Assembly (NCBI RefSeq): GCF_014650575.1
Contig: NZ_BMVF01000003.1
Coordinates: 372,001-436,000 of the forward strand
Length of the DNA: 64,000 bases
Direction: 5' to 3'
DNA from: Streptomyces naganishii JCM 4654
GTDB taxonomy: Bacteria; Actinomycetota; Actinomycetes; Streptomycetales; Streptomycetaceae
Within the stretch, counting starts at the first letter, position 1. The number at the start of each line of letters is the position of its first letter. Below, in pieces: positions 51,572 through 60,350 of the stretch. The notes under the pieces were generated by a model, which searched no databases, had not been told where the DNA came from, and was given only the letters and a program-made list of their open reading frames with translations. Made by a program: the position numbers and the translations under genes.

Positions 51572-52798
51572 CTACCGGATCGGCATCCCGGAGATCGTGC
51601 GGGAGATCACCAGCCGCTGGATCTCGCTGGTGCCCTCGAAGATGGTGTAGATCGCCGCGTCGCGGTGCATCCGCTCCACCGGGTACTCCCGGGTGTAGCC
51701 GTTGCCGCCCAGGATCTGGATCGCCTGGGCGGTGACCTTCTTCGCGGTCTCGCTGGCGAACAGCTTGGACATCGAGCCCTCGGCGGCGGTGAACGGCTTG
51801 CCGTTGACCGCCATCCAGGAGGCGCGCCACACCAGCAGGCGGGCGGCGTCGATCTGGGTGCGCATGTCGGCGAGCTGGAAGGCGACGCCCTGGTTGTCGA
51901 TGATCGGCCGGCCGAACTGCTCGCGGGTCTTCGCGTAGTCGAGGGCGACCTCGTACGCGGCGCGGGCGGTGCCCACCGCCATGGCGCCGACGGCGGGGCG
52001 GGACGCCTCGAAGGTGGCCATCGCCGCGTTCTTGACCCGCTCGCCGCCCTTGGCCGCCCGCTCGCGGGCGCGGGCGAGCCGCTCGTCCAGCTTCTCCTTG
52101 CCGCCGAGCAGGCAGGAGCCGGGGACGCGCACGTTGTCGAGGATCACCTCGGCGGTGTGCGAGGCGCGGATGCCGTGCTTCTTGAACTTCTGGCCCTGGG
52201 CGAGGCCCGGGGTGTTCGGCGGGACGATGAAGGAGGCGTGGCCCTTGGAGCCGAGCTCCGGGTCGACGGAGGCGACGACGACGTGCACGTTGGCTATGCC
52301 GCCGTTGGTGGCCCAGGTCTTCGTGCCGTTGATCACCCACTCGTCCTTGGCCTCGTCGTAGACCGCGCGGGTGCGCAGGGAGGCGACGTCGGAGCCGGCG
52401 TCGGGCTCGGAGGAGCAGAAGGCGGCGACCTTGACGTCGTTCGCGTCGCCGTACATCTGCGGGATCCAGGTGCCGATCTGCTCCTCGGTGCCGTTGGCGA
52501 GGACGCCGACGGCGGCGAGGCCGGTGCCGACGATCGACAGGGCGATGCCCGCGTCGCCCCAGAACAGCTCCTCCATGGCCATGGGGATGCCGAGGCCGGT
52601 GGCGTCGAAGTACTGCTGGGCGTAGAAGTCGAGGGAGTAGATGCCGACCTTGGCGGCCTCCTGGATGACCGGCCAGGGAGTCTCCTCACGCTCGTCCCAT
52701 TCGGCGGCCGCGGGGCGGATGACGTCGGCGGCGAAGCCGTGCAGCCAGTCCCGGACCTCCTTCTGTTCGTCGTTGAGCTCCATGGTGAACTCGGCCAT
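51572..52798 (-). CDS. Acyl-CoA dehydrogenase
   Basis: A 408-residue ACAD. The N-terminal domain begins MAEFTMELNDEQKEVRDWLH; FCSSEPDAGSDVASLRTRAV and GTKTWATNGGIANVHVVVAS form the FAD/substrate core; TREQFGRPIIDNQGVAFQLA and TIFEGTSEIQRLVISRTIS end the protein, with the catalytic Glu in the GTSE loop. A charged insertion (LDERLARARERAAKGGERVK) sits before the C-terminal domain, which I recall as normal in the Streptomyces subgroup. It is divergent from a TetR gene with two operator-like inverted repeats between them, so it is probably repressed by it. Confidence 0.94.
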   Translation of the reverse strand: MAEFTMELNDEQKEVRDWLHGFAADVIRPAAAEWDEREETPWPVIQEAAKVGIYSLDFYAQQYFDATGLGIPMAMEELFWGDAGIALSIVGTGLAAVGVLANGTEEQIGTWIPQMYGDANDVKVAAFCSSEPDAGSDVASLRTRAVYDEAKDEWVINGTKTWATNGGIANVHVVVASVDPELGSKGHASFIVPPNTPGLAQGQKFKKHGIRASHTAEVILDNVRVPGSCLLGGKEKLDERLARARERAAKGGERVKNAAMATFEASRPAVGAMAVGTARAAYEVALDYAKTREQFGRPIIDNQGVAFQLADMRTQIDAARLLVWRASWMAVNGKPFTAAEGSMSKLFASETAKKVTAQAIQILGGNGYTREYPVERMHRDAAIYTIFEGTSEIQRLVISRTISGMPIR

Positions 52799-52823
52799 GT
52801 CCCCTCCAGCGGTGCACATGCGT

Positions 52824-52861
52824 GTTACTTGCGGTAACCCTACTGTGTTACCGACCGGTAG
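52824..52861. promoter_or_regulatory. Two TetR-operator-like inverted repeats between ACAD and TetR genes
   Basis: GTTACTTGCGGTAAC (52824-52838) has perfect GTTAC/GTAAC arms. TTACCGACCGGTAG (52848-52861) has perfect TACCG/CGGTA arms around AC. Both share the TTAC word and their centres are about 23 bases apart. The second matches the kind of site bound by Streptomyces TetR regulators of acyl-CoA genes. Confidence 0.7.
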
Positions 52862-52967
52862 GAAAAGTCAACTCCTCATGATCTCTCGGCAGCCCGTTCG
52901 AGGTCTCAGGGGCTGTCAGTGTTAGTTTGCGCAGGCGTCACCGAAACAGCACGGGTGGGGAGAGCTC

Positions 52968-53612
52968 ATGGACACCACGCAGCGGACCGATCAGCAGCGG
53001 TCCGCCGACCGCCGCAGGCGCGAGCTGCTGGAGGCCGCCGACCGGGTGGTGCTGCGCGACGGCCCACAGGCCTCCATGAACGCCATCGCCGCCGAGGCCG
53101 GCATCACCAAACCGATCCTCTACCGCCACTTCGGCGACAAGGGCGGCTTGTACGCGGCCCTCGCCAAGCGGCACACCGACGCCCTGCTCGACTCGCTGCG
53201 GGCCGCGCTGGACGCCCCGGCGGACCGGCGCGAGCGGGTGGAGGCGACGCTGGACACCTACCTCGCGGCGATCGAGGCCCGGCCGCAGGTGTACCGGTTC
53301 CTGATGCACCCCGCGGAGGCCGGCCAGAGCACCGACCAGGGCTTCGACGTCGGCCTGCACTCCGCCCCGCTGCTGCGCCGCATGGGCGAGGAACTGGCCC
53401 AGGTCATCGAGGAACGGCTGGACCTCGGCCCGGGCAACCAGCAACTGGCCCGGGTCTGGGGCCACGGCATCGTCGGCATGATGCACGCCGCCGGCGACTG
53501 GTGGCTCGGCGAACGCCCCTGCTCCCGCGCCGAACTGGTCCGCAGCCTCGCCGACCTCCTCTGGGGCCGCCTGGCAGCAGCGGGCGACAAAATGGGCGGC
53601 CCCGGCTTCTGA
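52968..53612 (+). CDS. TetR-family transcriptional regulator
   Basis: A 214-residue TetR protein. The HTH is residues 15-62 (LLEAADRVVLRDGPQASMNA, IAAEAGITKPILYRHFGDKG), followed by the YAALAKRHTDALLDSL linker and an all-helical ligand domain with HPAEAGQSTDQGFDVG and GDWWLGERPCSRAELVRSL. It is divergent from the acyl-CoA dehydrogenase gene with two candidate operators in the 169-base gap, so it likely autoregulates and represses that gene. The ligand is probably an acyl-CoA. Confidence 0.93.
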   Translation: MDTTQRTDQQRSADRRRRELLEAADRVVLRDGPQASMNAIAAEAGITKPILYRHFGDKGGLYAALAKRHTDALLDSLRAALDAPADRRERVEATLDTYLAAIEARPQVYRFLMHPAEAGQSTDQGFDVGLHSAPLLRRMGEELAQVIEERLDLGPGNQQLARVWGHGIVGMMHAAGDWWLGERPCSRAELVRSLADLLWGRLAAAGDKMGGPGF

Positions 53613-53793
53613 CACCCGACGCCGGGTTCCGCACCGGCGGCCGGGCCCGCGGCCTGCGGTCGGTGGCCGGCGGCCGGCTGCGAACCGGCGACCGGCAGCA
53701 GCACCGGGCGGGCTCCGGGCCCGCACCCGGGGTGAGGGCCGGTGGCCTGGCCCGGGGCCGAAGCGGCGAGCCGGCCGTGGCCGGTGGCCGGGC

Positions 53794-54339
53794 TTACGGG
53801 CGGTGTGCCCACGGTGCCTTCGAGGCCTGGCGCCGCAGTCTGCGGTGGCGCCAGCCCGTGAGGTGGTCGGGGTACAGGCGGCCGGCCAGGTGGTCGCACT
53901 CGTGCTGGAGGCAGCGGGCGAAGAAGCCGGTGCCGTGGACGGTGACCGGCTCGCCCGCCGCAGTGAAGCCCTCGACGACCGCGTGGTCGTAGCGCTCGGT
54001 GCCGGCCTCCAGGCCCGGCAGGGACAGGCAGCCCTCGGGGCCGCGCACCACGACCCCGTCCGCCGTGACCAGGCGCGGGTTCACCAGGTGGCCGACGTGC
54101 CGTACGTCCTCGTCGTCCGGGCAGTCGTAGACGAACACCCGCAGCGGCTCCCCCACCTGGTTCGCGGCCAGTCCGACGCCCCGGGCGGCGTACATCGTGG
54201 CGAACAAGTCCTCGACGAGCGCGGCCAGTTCGGGGCCGAACGCGGTGACCTCCCGGCAGGGTGCCCGCAGCACCGGGTCGCCGAGCAGGGTGAGGGGCCG
54301 CACGCGCCCGCGGGCGCCCGGGATCGAGCCGTGTCGCAT
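53794..54339 (-). CDS. def: Peptide deformylase
   Basis: A 181-residue deformylase that removes the formyl group from nascent proteins, using a divalent metal. All three motifs are present: GVGLAANQVG (Gln ligand-region motif 1), EGCLSLPGLE (motif 2 with the Cys ligand) and QHECDHLAGRLY (motif 3, HExxH with two His ligands and the catalytic Glu). The length is in the normal range. A longer frame exists, but the start MRHGSIPG begins the usual N-terminus. Several paralogues are usual in Streptomyces; this one is divergent from murT and not next to fmt. Confidence 0.94.
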   Translation of the reverse strand: MRHGSIPGARGRVRPLTLLGDPVLRAPCREVTAFGPELAALVEDLFATMYAARGVGLAANQVGEPLRVFVYDCPDDEDVRHVGHLVNPRLVTADGVVVRGPEGCLSLPGLEAGTERYDHAVVEGFTAAGEPVTVHGTGFFARCLQHECDHLAGRLYPDHLTGWRHRRLRRQASKAPWAHRP

Positions 54340-54497
54340 GGCGGCAAGGGTACGGTCCTCCTGGACGCGCGAGAGGCGTGCGTCTTTCGTGACCGTGCCG
54401 GGATTCGGGAGCGCGAACGGATCTCGATAGGCTGAGGTCCACACCACGTTGCCGGATGGCTCAGGCGCGGCGCGTACGCAAGGAGGATCGAGAACTG

Positions 54498-55736
54498 ATG
54501 GCAGGCAACTCGGACCCGCTCACGCCGCGGGCCAAGCTGGCCGTGACCGCGGGCAAGGCGGTCGCGGCTGCATCGCGTGCCGCGGGGCGCGGCAGCGGTT
54601 CGGTGATCGGCGGCCGGGTGGCGCTCAAACTCGACCCCGACCTCCTGGCCCGGCTCGCCCAGAACCTGGACGTGGTCCTGGTCTCGGCGACCAACGGCAA
54701 GACGACCACCACCCGGCTCATCGCCGAGGCGCTGCGGGCCGCGGGCCCCGTCGTCTCCAACGCCCTCGGCGCCAACATGCCCGCGGGCATCACCTCCGCG
54801 CTGGCGGGCGGCTCGGACGCCCGGTACGGCGTGATCGAGGTCGACGAGAAGTACCTCGCGGGCGTGGCCCGGGACACCGACCCCAAGTGCATCGCGCTGC
54901 TCAACCTCTCCCGCGACCAGCTCGACCGCGCCGCCGAGACCCGGATGCTCGCCGAGAACTGGCGCGAGGGCCTGTCCGGTTCCAAGGCCGTCATCGTCGC
55001 CAACTGCGACGACCCGCTGGTCGTGTGGGCGGCGTCCTCCTCCCCCAACGTGGTCTGGGTGGCCGCCGGCCAGATGTGGAAGGACGACGCCTGGTCCTGC
55101 CCGGCCTGCGGCGGCGTGATGCAGCGCCCCGGCGACGACTGGTTCTGCGGCGAGTGCGGCTTCCGCCGGCCCACCCCGAGCTGGGCGCTGTCCGGCGAGC
55201 ACGTCCTGGACCCGCACGGCTCGGCCTGGCCGATCCACCTCCAGCTGCCGGGCCGCGCCAACCGTGCCAACGCCGCCTCCTCCGCCGCCGTGGCCGCCGT
55301 CTTCGGCGTGCCGCCGCAGGTGGCTCTGGAGCGCATGTACCAGGTGCAGGCGGTCGCCGGACGCTACGACGTGGTCCAGTTCCAGGGCCGCGACCTCAGG
55401 CTGCTGCTGGCGAAGAACCCGGCCGGCTGGCTGGAGACGTTCTCGCTCATCGACCCGCCGCCCACCCCGGTGATCCTCTCGGTGAACGCGCGCGGCGCGG
55501 ACGGCACCGACACCTCCTGGCTGTGGGACGTGGACTACACGCGCCTGACCGGCCACCCGCTCTTCGTGATCGGCGACCGCAAGCTGGACCTCGCGGTGCG
55601 CCTGGAGGTGGCCAACCAGCACTTCCAGGTCTGCGACAACCTCGACCAGGCCGTCCAGCAGGCCCCGCCGGGCCGGATCGAGGTCATCGCCAACTACACC
55701 GCGTTCCAGGACCTGCGCCGCCGCGTCGGCAACTGA
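54498..55736 (+). CDS. murT: Lipid II isoglutaminyl synthase ATPase subunit MurT
   Basis: A 412-residue Mur-ligase-fold protein that activates the D-Glu alpha-carboxyl of lipid II with ATP for amidation. The P-loop is SATNGKTTTTRL (about residue 62), the substrate region has VSNALGANMPAGITSALAGG and VIEVDEKYLAGV, and the family-specific four-Cys zinc ribbon CPACGG and CGECGF lies near residues 202-222. The C-terminal DUF1727 domain (DTSWLWDVDYTRLTGHPLFV) binds the amidotransferase. AAGGAGG precedes the ATG by about 12 bases. gatD follows 20 bases later. Confidence 0.96.
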   Translation: MAGNSDPLTPRAKLAVTAGKAVAAASRAAGRGSGSVIGGRVALKLDPDLLARLAQNLDVVLVSATNGKTTTTRLIAEALRAAGPVVSNALGANMPAGITSALAGGSDARYGVIEVDEKYLAGVARDTDPKCIALLNLSRDQLDRAAETRMLAENWREGLSGSKAVIVANCDDPLVVWAASSSPNVVWVAAGQMWKDDAWSCPACGGVMQRPGDDWFCGECGFRRPTPSWALSGEHVLDPHGSAWPIHLQLPGRANRANAASSAAVAAVFGVPPQVALERMYQVQAVAGRYDVVQFQGRDLRLLLAKNPAGWLETFSLIDPPPTPVILSVNARGADGTDTSWLWDVDYTRLTGHPLFVIGDRKLDLAVRLEVANQHFQVCDNLDQAVQQAPPGRIEVIANYTAFQDLRRRVGN

Positions 55737-55756
55737 CCACGAAGGACGAGCACTTC

Positions 55757-56485
55757 ATGAGTGACAACCAACTGCGCCTGGTGTGGATCTACCCGGACCT
55801 GCTGAGCACCTACGGCGACCAGGGCAACGCGCTCGTCGTGGAGCGGCGGGCCCGGCAGCGGGGCCTGGACGTGGCCCGTCTCGACGTGCGCAGCGACCAG
55901 CCGATCCCGACCTCCGGCGACATCTACCTGATCGGCGGCGGCGAGGACCGGCCGCAGCGGCTCGCCGCGGAGCGGCTGCGCCGCGACGGCGGTCTGGACC
56001 GGGCCGTGGGCAACGGCGCGATCGTCTTCTCGGTCTGCGCGGGCTACCAGATCCTCGGCCACGAGTTCATCAACGACCTCGGCCAGCGCGAGCCGGGCCT
56101 CGGCCTGCTGGACGTGGTGTCGGTGCGCGGCGAGGGCGAGCGCTGCGTCGGCGACGTGCTGGGCGACATCGACCCGCGCCTGGGCCTGCCCCAGCTGACC
56201 GGGTTCGAGAACCACCAGGGCGTCACCCACCTCGGCCCCACCGCCCGCCCTCTCGCCCAGGTCCGCCAGGGCAACGGCAACGGCACCGGCGACGGCACCG
56301 AGGGCGCCTACAACGACACCGTCTTCGGCACGTACATGCACGGCCCGGTCCTCGCCCGCAACCCGCTGATCGCGGACCTGCTGCTGAAGCTGGCCCTCGA
56401 CGTGAACGCGCTGCCGCCGGTCGACGACCGCTGGTACGAGGCGCTGCGCAGCGAGCGCATCGCCGCGGCCGAGCAGCCCGCGTAG
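55757..56485 (+). CDS. gatD: Lipid II glutamine amidotransferase GatD
   Basis: A 242-residue class I glutaminase-type amidotransferase that supplies ammonia to MurT. The nucleophile is Cys94 in VFSVCAGYQILG, at the same number as in Staphylococcus aureus GatD, and the catalytic His is His195 in TYMHGPVLARNP. LIGGGEDRPQRLAAE precedes the active site and GYQILGHEFINDLGQ follows it. It lies 20 bases after murT in an operon. Amidation of D-iGlu to D-iGln is needed for 3-3/4-3 cross-linking in actinobacteria. Confidence 0.96.
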   Translation: MSDNQLRLVWIYPDLLSTYGDQGNALVVERRARQRGLDVARLDVRSDQPIPTSGDIYLIGGGEDRPQRLAAERLRRDGGLDRAVGNGAIVFSVCAGYQILGHEFINDLGQREPGLGLLDVVSVRGEGERCVGDVLGDIDPRLGLPQLTGFENHQGVTHLGPTARPLAQVRQGNGNGTGDGTEGAYNDTVFGTYMHGPVLARNPLIADLLLKLALDVNALPPVDDRWYEALRSERIAAAEQPA

Positions 56486-56682
56486 CACCCGCGCGCGGCA
56501 CTCGCGCACGTGCCGCTCCACGCGGGAACGGTTCTCCTGTGAGCCTCCGGGGCCCCGGGGAACCGGCCGCGCGACCGGCTCGCGGGCGCCGCTCACCGAG
56601 CCCGTCTGACGGGCCGTACGCACAGGTGAGCGGCCCCGTCCAGCAGGCGGACGCATGGTTCGGCCCTCCCCCCTGGTGCCGC

Positions 56683-56688
56683 TAGGGT
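56683..56688 (+). promoter_or_regulatory. -10 element (TAGGGT) upstream of pfkA
   Basis: TAGGGT lies 64 bases before the pfkA ATG; TTCGGC at 56659-56664 is a weak -35 at 18-base spacing. The 267-base gap after gatD (56486-56752) contains no other feature I can support. Confidence 0.45.
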
Positions 56689-56752
56689 GGCGGGGATCGA
56701 GCCGGACAGCGCGGTCCGGTCCCGTGCCCACGTGGAGAAGGTAATCCGGGCT

Positions 56753-57778
56753 ATGCGCATTGGTGTCCTCACGTCCGGCGGCGACTGCCCCGGCCTGAAC
56801 GCCGTCATCCGGTCCGTCGTGCACCGCGCCGTCGTCGACCACGGCGACGAGGTCATCGGCTTCCGGGACGGCTGGAAGGGCCTCCTGGAGTGCGACTACC
56901 TCAAGCTCGACCTCGACGCCGTGGGCGGCATCCTGGCCCGCGGCGGCACCATCCTCGGCTCCTCCCGGGTCCGCCCCGAGCATCTGCGCGACGGCGTGGA
57001 GCGGGCGCGGGGCCACGTCGAGGAGCTGGGGCTCGACGCGATCATCCCGATCGGCGGCGAGGGCACGCTGAAGGCGGCCCGGCTGCTGTCCGACAGCGGC
57101 CTGCCCATCGTCGGGGTGCCCAAGACCATCGACAACGACATCGCGGTCACCGATGTCACCTTCGGCTTCGACACGGCCGTGACCGTGGCCACCGAGGCCC
57201 TGGACCGGCTGAAGACCACCGCCGAGTCGCACCAGCGGGTGCTGATCGTGGAGGTCATGGGCCGGCACACCGGCTGGATCGCGCTCCAGTCCGGCATGGC
57301 GGCCGGCGCCCACGCCATCGTCGTACCGGAACGCCCCTTCGACATCGAGGAGTTGGCGAAGAAGGTCGGCGAGCGGTTCGCGGCCGGCAAGCGCTTCGCG
57401 ATCGTGGTGGCCGCCGAGGGCGCCAAGCCGCTCGCCGGCACCATGGACTTCGACGAGGGCGGCAAGGACGTCTACGGCCACGAGCGGTTCGCCGGCGTCG
57501 CCCGGCAGCTCTCCGTCGAGCTGGAGGAGCGCCTGGGCAAGGAGGCCCGGCCGGTCATCCTCGGGCACGTCCAGCGCGGCGGCACCCCGACGGCGTACGA
57601 CAGGGTGCTCGCCACGCGGTTCGGGTGGCACGCCGTGGAGGCCGCGCACCGCGGGGAGTTCGGCCGCATGACCGCGCTGCGCGGCACGGACATCGTGATG
57701 GTGCCGCTGGCCGAGGCGGTGGAGACGCTCAAGACGGTTCCGGCCGAGCGGTACGCCGAGGCGGAGTGCGTGCTGTAG
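56753..57778 (+). CDS. pfkA: ATP-dependent 6-phosphofructokinase
   Basis: A 341-residue group III PFK that converts fructose 6-phosphate to fructose 1,6-bisphosphate. Motifs are LTSGGDCPGLNAVIR (residues 5-19), GSSRVRP, IPIGGEGTLKAARLL (nucleotide loop with Gly at the position that favours ATP over PPi), the catalytic PKTIDNDIAVTD, EVMGRHTGWIAL and LGHVQRGGTPTAYDR. The length equals other Streptomyces PFKs. It corresponds by context to pfkA3 of S. coelicolor as recalled. The start MRIGVLTSGG is chosen because it begins the first beta strand; a strong GC-rich hairpin follows the gene. Confidence 0.95.
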   Translation: MRIGVLTSGGDCPGLNAVIRSVVHRAVVDHGDEVIGFRDGWKGLLECDYLKLDLDAVGGILARGGTILGSSRVRPEHLRDGVERARGHVEELGLDAIIPIGGEGTLKAARLLSDSGLPIVGVPKTIDNDIAVTDVTFGFDTAVTVATEALDRLKTTAESHQRVLIVEVMGRHTGWIALQSGMAAGAHAIVVPERPFDIEELAKKVGERFAAGKRFAIVVAAEGAKPLAGTMDFDEGGKDVYGHERFAGVARQLSVELEERLGKEARPVILGHVQRGGTPTAYDRVLATRFGWHAVEAAHRGEFGRMTALRGTDIVMVPLAEAVETLKTVPAERYAEAECVL

Positions 57779-57795
57779 CCGGCGCACGAGCACAC

Positions 57796-57831
57796 ACCGC
57801 CCCCGGTCGCGATCGCGGCCGGGGGCGGTTC
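57796..57831 (+). terminator. Intrinsic-type hairpin after pfkA
   Basis: ACCGCCCCCGG (57796-57806) pairs exactly with CCGGGGGCGGT (57819-57829), with the palindrome CGCGATCGCG in the loop that can extend the stem. TTCT follows. It starts 17 bases after the stop. Confidence 0.8.
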
Positions 57832-57914
57832 TACTCTGGGTGCGGACAGACAGCTGCGGACACGCACAGCTGTGGTCGGACAGTGCACAACCCCCACGAA
57901 CCAGGAGCCGGCGG

Positions 57915-58865
57915 ATGGATCACAGCGGGCACGGCATGACGATGGACCTGCCGCCGTTCACGCTGGGACGCGGCCTGGAGTGGTCCGCGGACCCCTTCTT
58001 CCTCGTCGCCTGCCTGCTCGGCCTCGGTCTGTACGGCTGGGGCGTGGTGCGGCTGCGGCGCCGCGGCGACTCCTGGCCGGTGGGCCGGACCGTGGCCTAC
58101 GCCGTCGGTGTGCTGACGGTGATGCTGGTGATGTGCACCGGGCTGAACGACTACGGCATGGTCATGTTCAGCGTGCACATGGTCCAGCACATGGTCATCA
58201 GCATGCTCTCGCCGATCCTGATCCTGCTCGGCGCCCCGATCACGCTGGCGCTGCGCGCCCTGCCCCCGGCCGCCCGGGGCCGCAAGGGTCCGCGCGAGCT
58301 GCTGCTGGCGCTGCTGCACAGCCGCTACATCCGCATCGTCACCCACCCCGCGTTCACCATCCCGATGTTCATCGCGAGCCTGTACGCGCTGTACTTCACT
58401 CCGCTGTTCGACTTCCTCATGGGCTCGAAGGCCGGGCACATCGCGATGATGGTGCACTTCCTCGCGGTCGGCCTGGCCTTCTTCTGGCCGATCATGGGCG
58501 TGGACCCGGGCCCGAACCGGCCCGGTTACCTGATGCGGATGCTGGAGCTGTTCGCGGGCATGCCCTTCCACGCCTTCTTCGGCATCGCGCTGATGATGGC
58601 GTCCACGACCATGGTGGACACCTTCAGGAACCCGCCCGCCTCGCTCGGCATCGACGCCCTCTCCGACCAGACCGCGGCGGGCGGCATCGCCTGGGCGTTC
58701 AGCGAGGTGCCCTCGGTGCTGGTGCTGCTCGCGCTGCTGTACCAGTGGTACCGCTCCGACCAGCGGCAGGCCAAGCGCAAGGACCGCGCCGCCGACCGCG
58801 ACGGGGACAAGGAGCTCGCGGCGTACAACGCCTACCTCGCGTCGCTCAACGCGCGCGGGAACTGA
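57915..58865 (+). CDS. ctaG: CtaG/Caa3-type cytochrome c oxidase assembly protein
   Basis: A 316-residue integral membrane protein of the Caa3_CtaG family with seven predicted helices. The N-terminus MDHSGHGMTMDLPPFT has a His/Met-rich patch that may hold copper. Helices include PFFLVACLLGLGLYGWGVVR, AVGVLTVMLVMCTGLNDYGM, MVQHMVISMLSPILILLGAP and VHFLAVGLAFFWPIMGVDPG. Conserved His in HMVQHM and HFLAVG suggest copper handling. The C-terminus is basic and cytoplasmic. GGAG lies nine bases before the ATG. It is followed by a small membrane gene. Confidence 0.9.
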   Translation: MDHSGHGMTMDLPPFTLGRGLEWSADPFFLVACLLGLGLYGWGVVRLRRRGDSWPVGRTVAYAVGVLTVMLVMCTGLNDYGMVMFSVHMVQHMVISMLSPILILLGAPITLALRALPPAARGRKGPRELLLALLHSRYIRIVTHPAFTIPMFIASLYALYFTPLFDFLMGSKAGHIAMMVHFLAVGLAFFWPIMGVDPGPNRPGYLMRMLELFAGMPFHAFFGIALMMASTTMVDTFRNPPASLGIDALSDQTAAGGIAWAFSEVPSVLVLLALLYQWYRSDQRQAKRKDRAADRDGDKELAAYNAYLASLNARGN

Positions 58866-58958
58866 CCGGTTCCCCTCGTGCAGCCCTGTCCCGCATCTGT
58901 CCGCCCGCGCCCCGCCGGGGCACCATGGAGGCGGACGGACCATGAGGAGGGTGTCGCG

Positions 58959-59129
58959 ATGCCCGGTTCCACGGACGGTTCCACGAAGGCGATGGGGGTG
59001 CTCACCGTCGGCGCCCTCGTCGTGGTGACGGCCTACACGGTGGCGCTCGGCGGCAACGGGTGGCTGTGGTTCAGCTGGGTCGTGCTGGGCCTGATCACCC
59101 TCGGCATGGTCGCCACCCGCAGCACCTGA
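58959..59129 (+). CDS. Small two-helix membrane protein
   Basis: A 56-residue protein with two hydrophobic segments (GVLTVGALVVVTAYTVALGG and WFSWVVLGLITLGMVATRST). TGAGGAGGGTG precedes the ATG at good spacing, which selects this start. No family is recognised. It is convergent with the histidine kinase gene, whose stop is 15 bases away. Confidence 0.75.
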   Translation: MPGSTDGSTKAMGVLTVGALVVVTAYTVALGGNGWLWFSWVVLGLITLGMVATRST

Positions 59130-59144
59130 CGCGCGCCCGTCCGC

Positions 59145-60350
59145 TCACTCCCCGGGCAGCCGGCCGGCCGAGTGCACGCCCGGCTGGTACTTCGGCAGCC
59201 GCACGGTGATCTTCATGCCGGCGCCGGGCGCGGTCTCGATGACCAGGCCGTGGTCGTCGCCGTAGACCTGGCGGAGCCGGTCGTCGACGTTGGACAGACC
59301 GATGCCGCCCGAGGGGCTGACCTCGCCCGCGAGGATGCGGCGCAGCAGCGCGGGGTCCATGCCGGCGCCGTCGTCCTCGATGACGACCAGCGCCTCGGCG
59401 CCCGCGTCCTGCGCGGTGATGCGGATGCGGCAGGTGCCGGCCTTGCCCTCCAGGCCGTGCTTGACGGCGTTCTCCACCAGCGGCTGGAGGCACAGGAAGG
59501 GCAGCGCGACCGGCAGCACCTCGGGGGCGATCTGGAGGGTGACGGCGAGGCGGTCGCCGAAGCGGGCCCGTACGAGCGCCAGGTAGTGCTCGATGGCGTG
59601 CAGTTCGTCGGCGAGCGTGGTGAAGTCGCCGTGCCTGCGGAACGAGTAGCGGGTGAAGTCGGCGAACTCCAGCAGCAGCCCGCGGGCCCGCTCGGGGTCG
59701 GTGCGCACGAACGAGGCGATCACCGCGAGCGAGTTGAAGATGAAGTGCGGGGAGATCTGGGCGCGCAGGGCCTTGATCTCGGCCTCGATGAGCCGGGTGC
59801 GGGAGTCGTCGAGGTCGGCGAGCTCCAGTTGGACCGTCACCCAGCGGGCGACCTCGCCGGCGGCCCGGACCAGGACGGCGGACTCGCGGGGCGCGCAGGC
59901 GACCAGCGCGCCGTGCACCCGGTCGTCGACGGTGAGCGGGGCGACGACGGCCCAGCGCACCGGGCAGTCGGGCACCTCGCAGGCGAGCCGGAAGGCCTCG
60001 CCGCGCCCGCTGTCCAGGGGGCCGGCGAGGCGTTCCATGATCTCGTCGCGGTGGTGGGCGCCGACCCCGTCCCAGGCCAGGACGCGCCGGTCGTCGGTGA
60101 GGCACAGGGCGTCGGTGCCGAGCAGGGAGCGCAGCCGGCGGGCCGACTTGCGGGCGGTCTCCTCGGTGAGCCCGGCCCGCAGCGGGGGCGCGGCGAGGGA
60201 GGCGGTGTGCAGGGTCTGGAAGGTGGCGTGCTCGACGGGGGTGCCGAGGTCGCCGAGGTTGCGCGGGCGGGCCGTGCGCCGGCCGAGCCAGAACCCGGCG
60301 GCCAGCAGCGGCAGTACGGCCACGCACAGCCCGGCGAGGAAGCCGCTCAC
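59145..60350 (-). CDS. LytS/YpdA-type sensor histidine kinase
   Basis: A 401-residue kinase. One N-terminal TM (FLAGLCVAVLPLLAAGFWLG) is followed by a GAF-like domain (about residues 70-180, LGTDALCLTDDRRVLAWDGV) and a His_kinase (PF06580) module: the phosphorylated His202 in AQISPHFIFNSLAVIASFVR, N box PLVENAVKHGLEG, and G1/G2 boxes EDDGAGMD and SGGIGLSNVDDRL. The GTG start overlaps the stop of the symporter gene. With the LytTR regulator at the other end of the operon it forms a two-component system; LytS/LytTR systems in other bacteria sense pyruvate or acids. Confidence 0.92.
   Translation of the reverse strand: MSGFLAGLCVAVLPLLAAGFWLGRRTARPRNLGDLGTPVEHATFQTLHTASLAAPPLRAGLTEETARKSARRLRSLLGTDALCLTDDRRVLAWDGVGAHHRDEIMERLAGPLDSGRGEAFRLACEVPDCPVRWAVVAPLTVDDRVHGALVACAPRESAVLVRAAGEVARWVTVQLELADLDDSRTRLIEAEIKALRAQISPHFIFNSLAVIASFVRTDPERARGLLLEFADFTRYSFRRHGDFTTLADELHAIEHYLALVRARFGDRLAVTLQIAPEVLPVALPFLCLQPLVENAVKHGLEGKAGTCRIRITAQDAGAEALVVIEDDGAGMDPALLRRILAGEVSPSGGIGLSNVDDRLRQVYGDDHGLVIETAPGAGMKITVRLPKYQPGVHSAGRLPGE

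Noticed and set aside
52100..52160. Charged insertion in the acyl-CoA dehydrogenase as a frameshift
   Set aside because: The frame and both flanking domains are intact and I recall the same insertion in other Streptomyces members of this subgroup.
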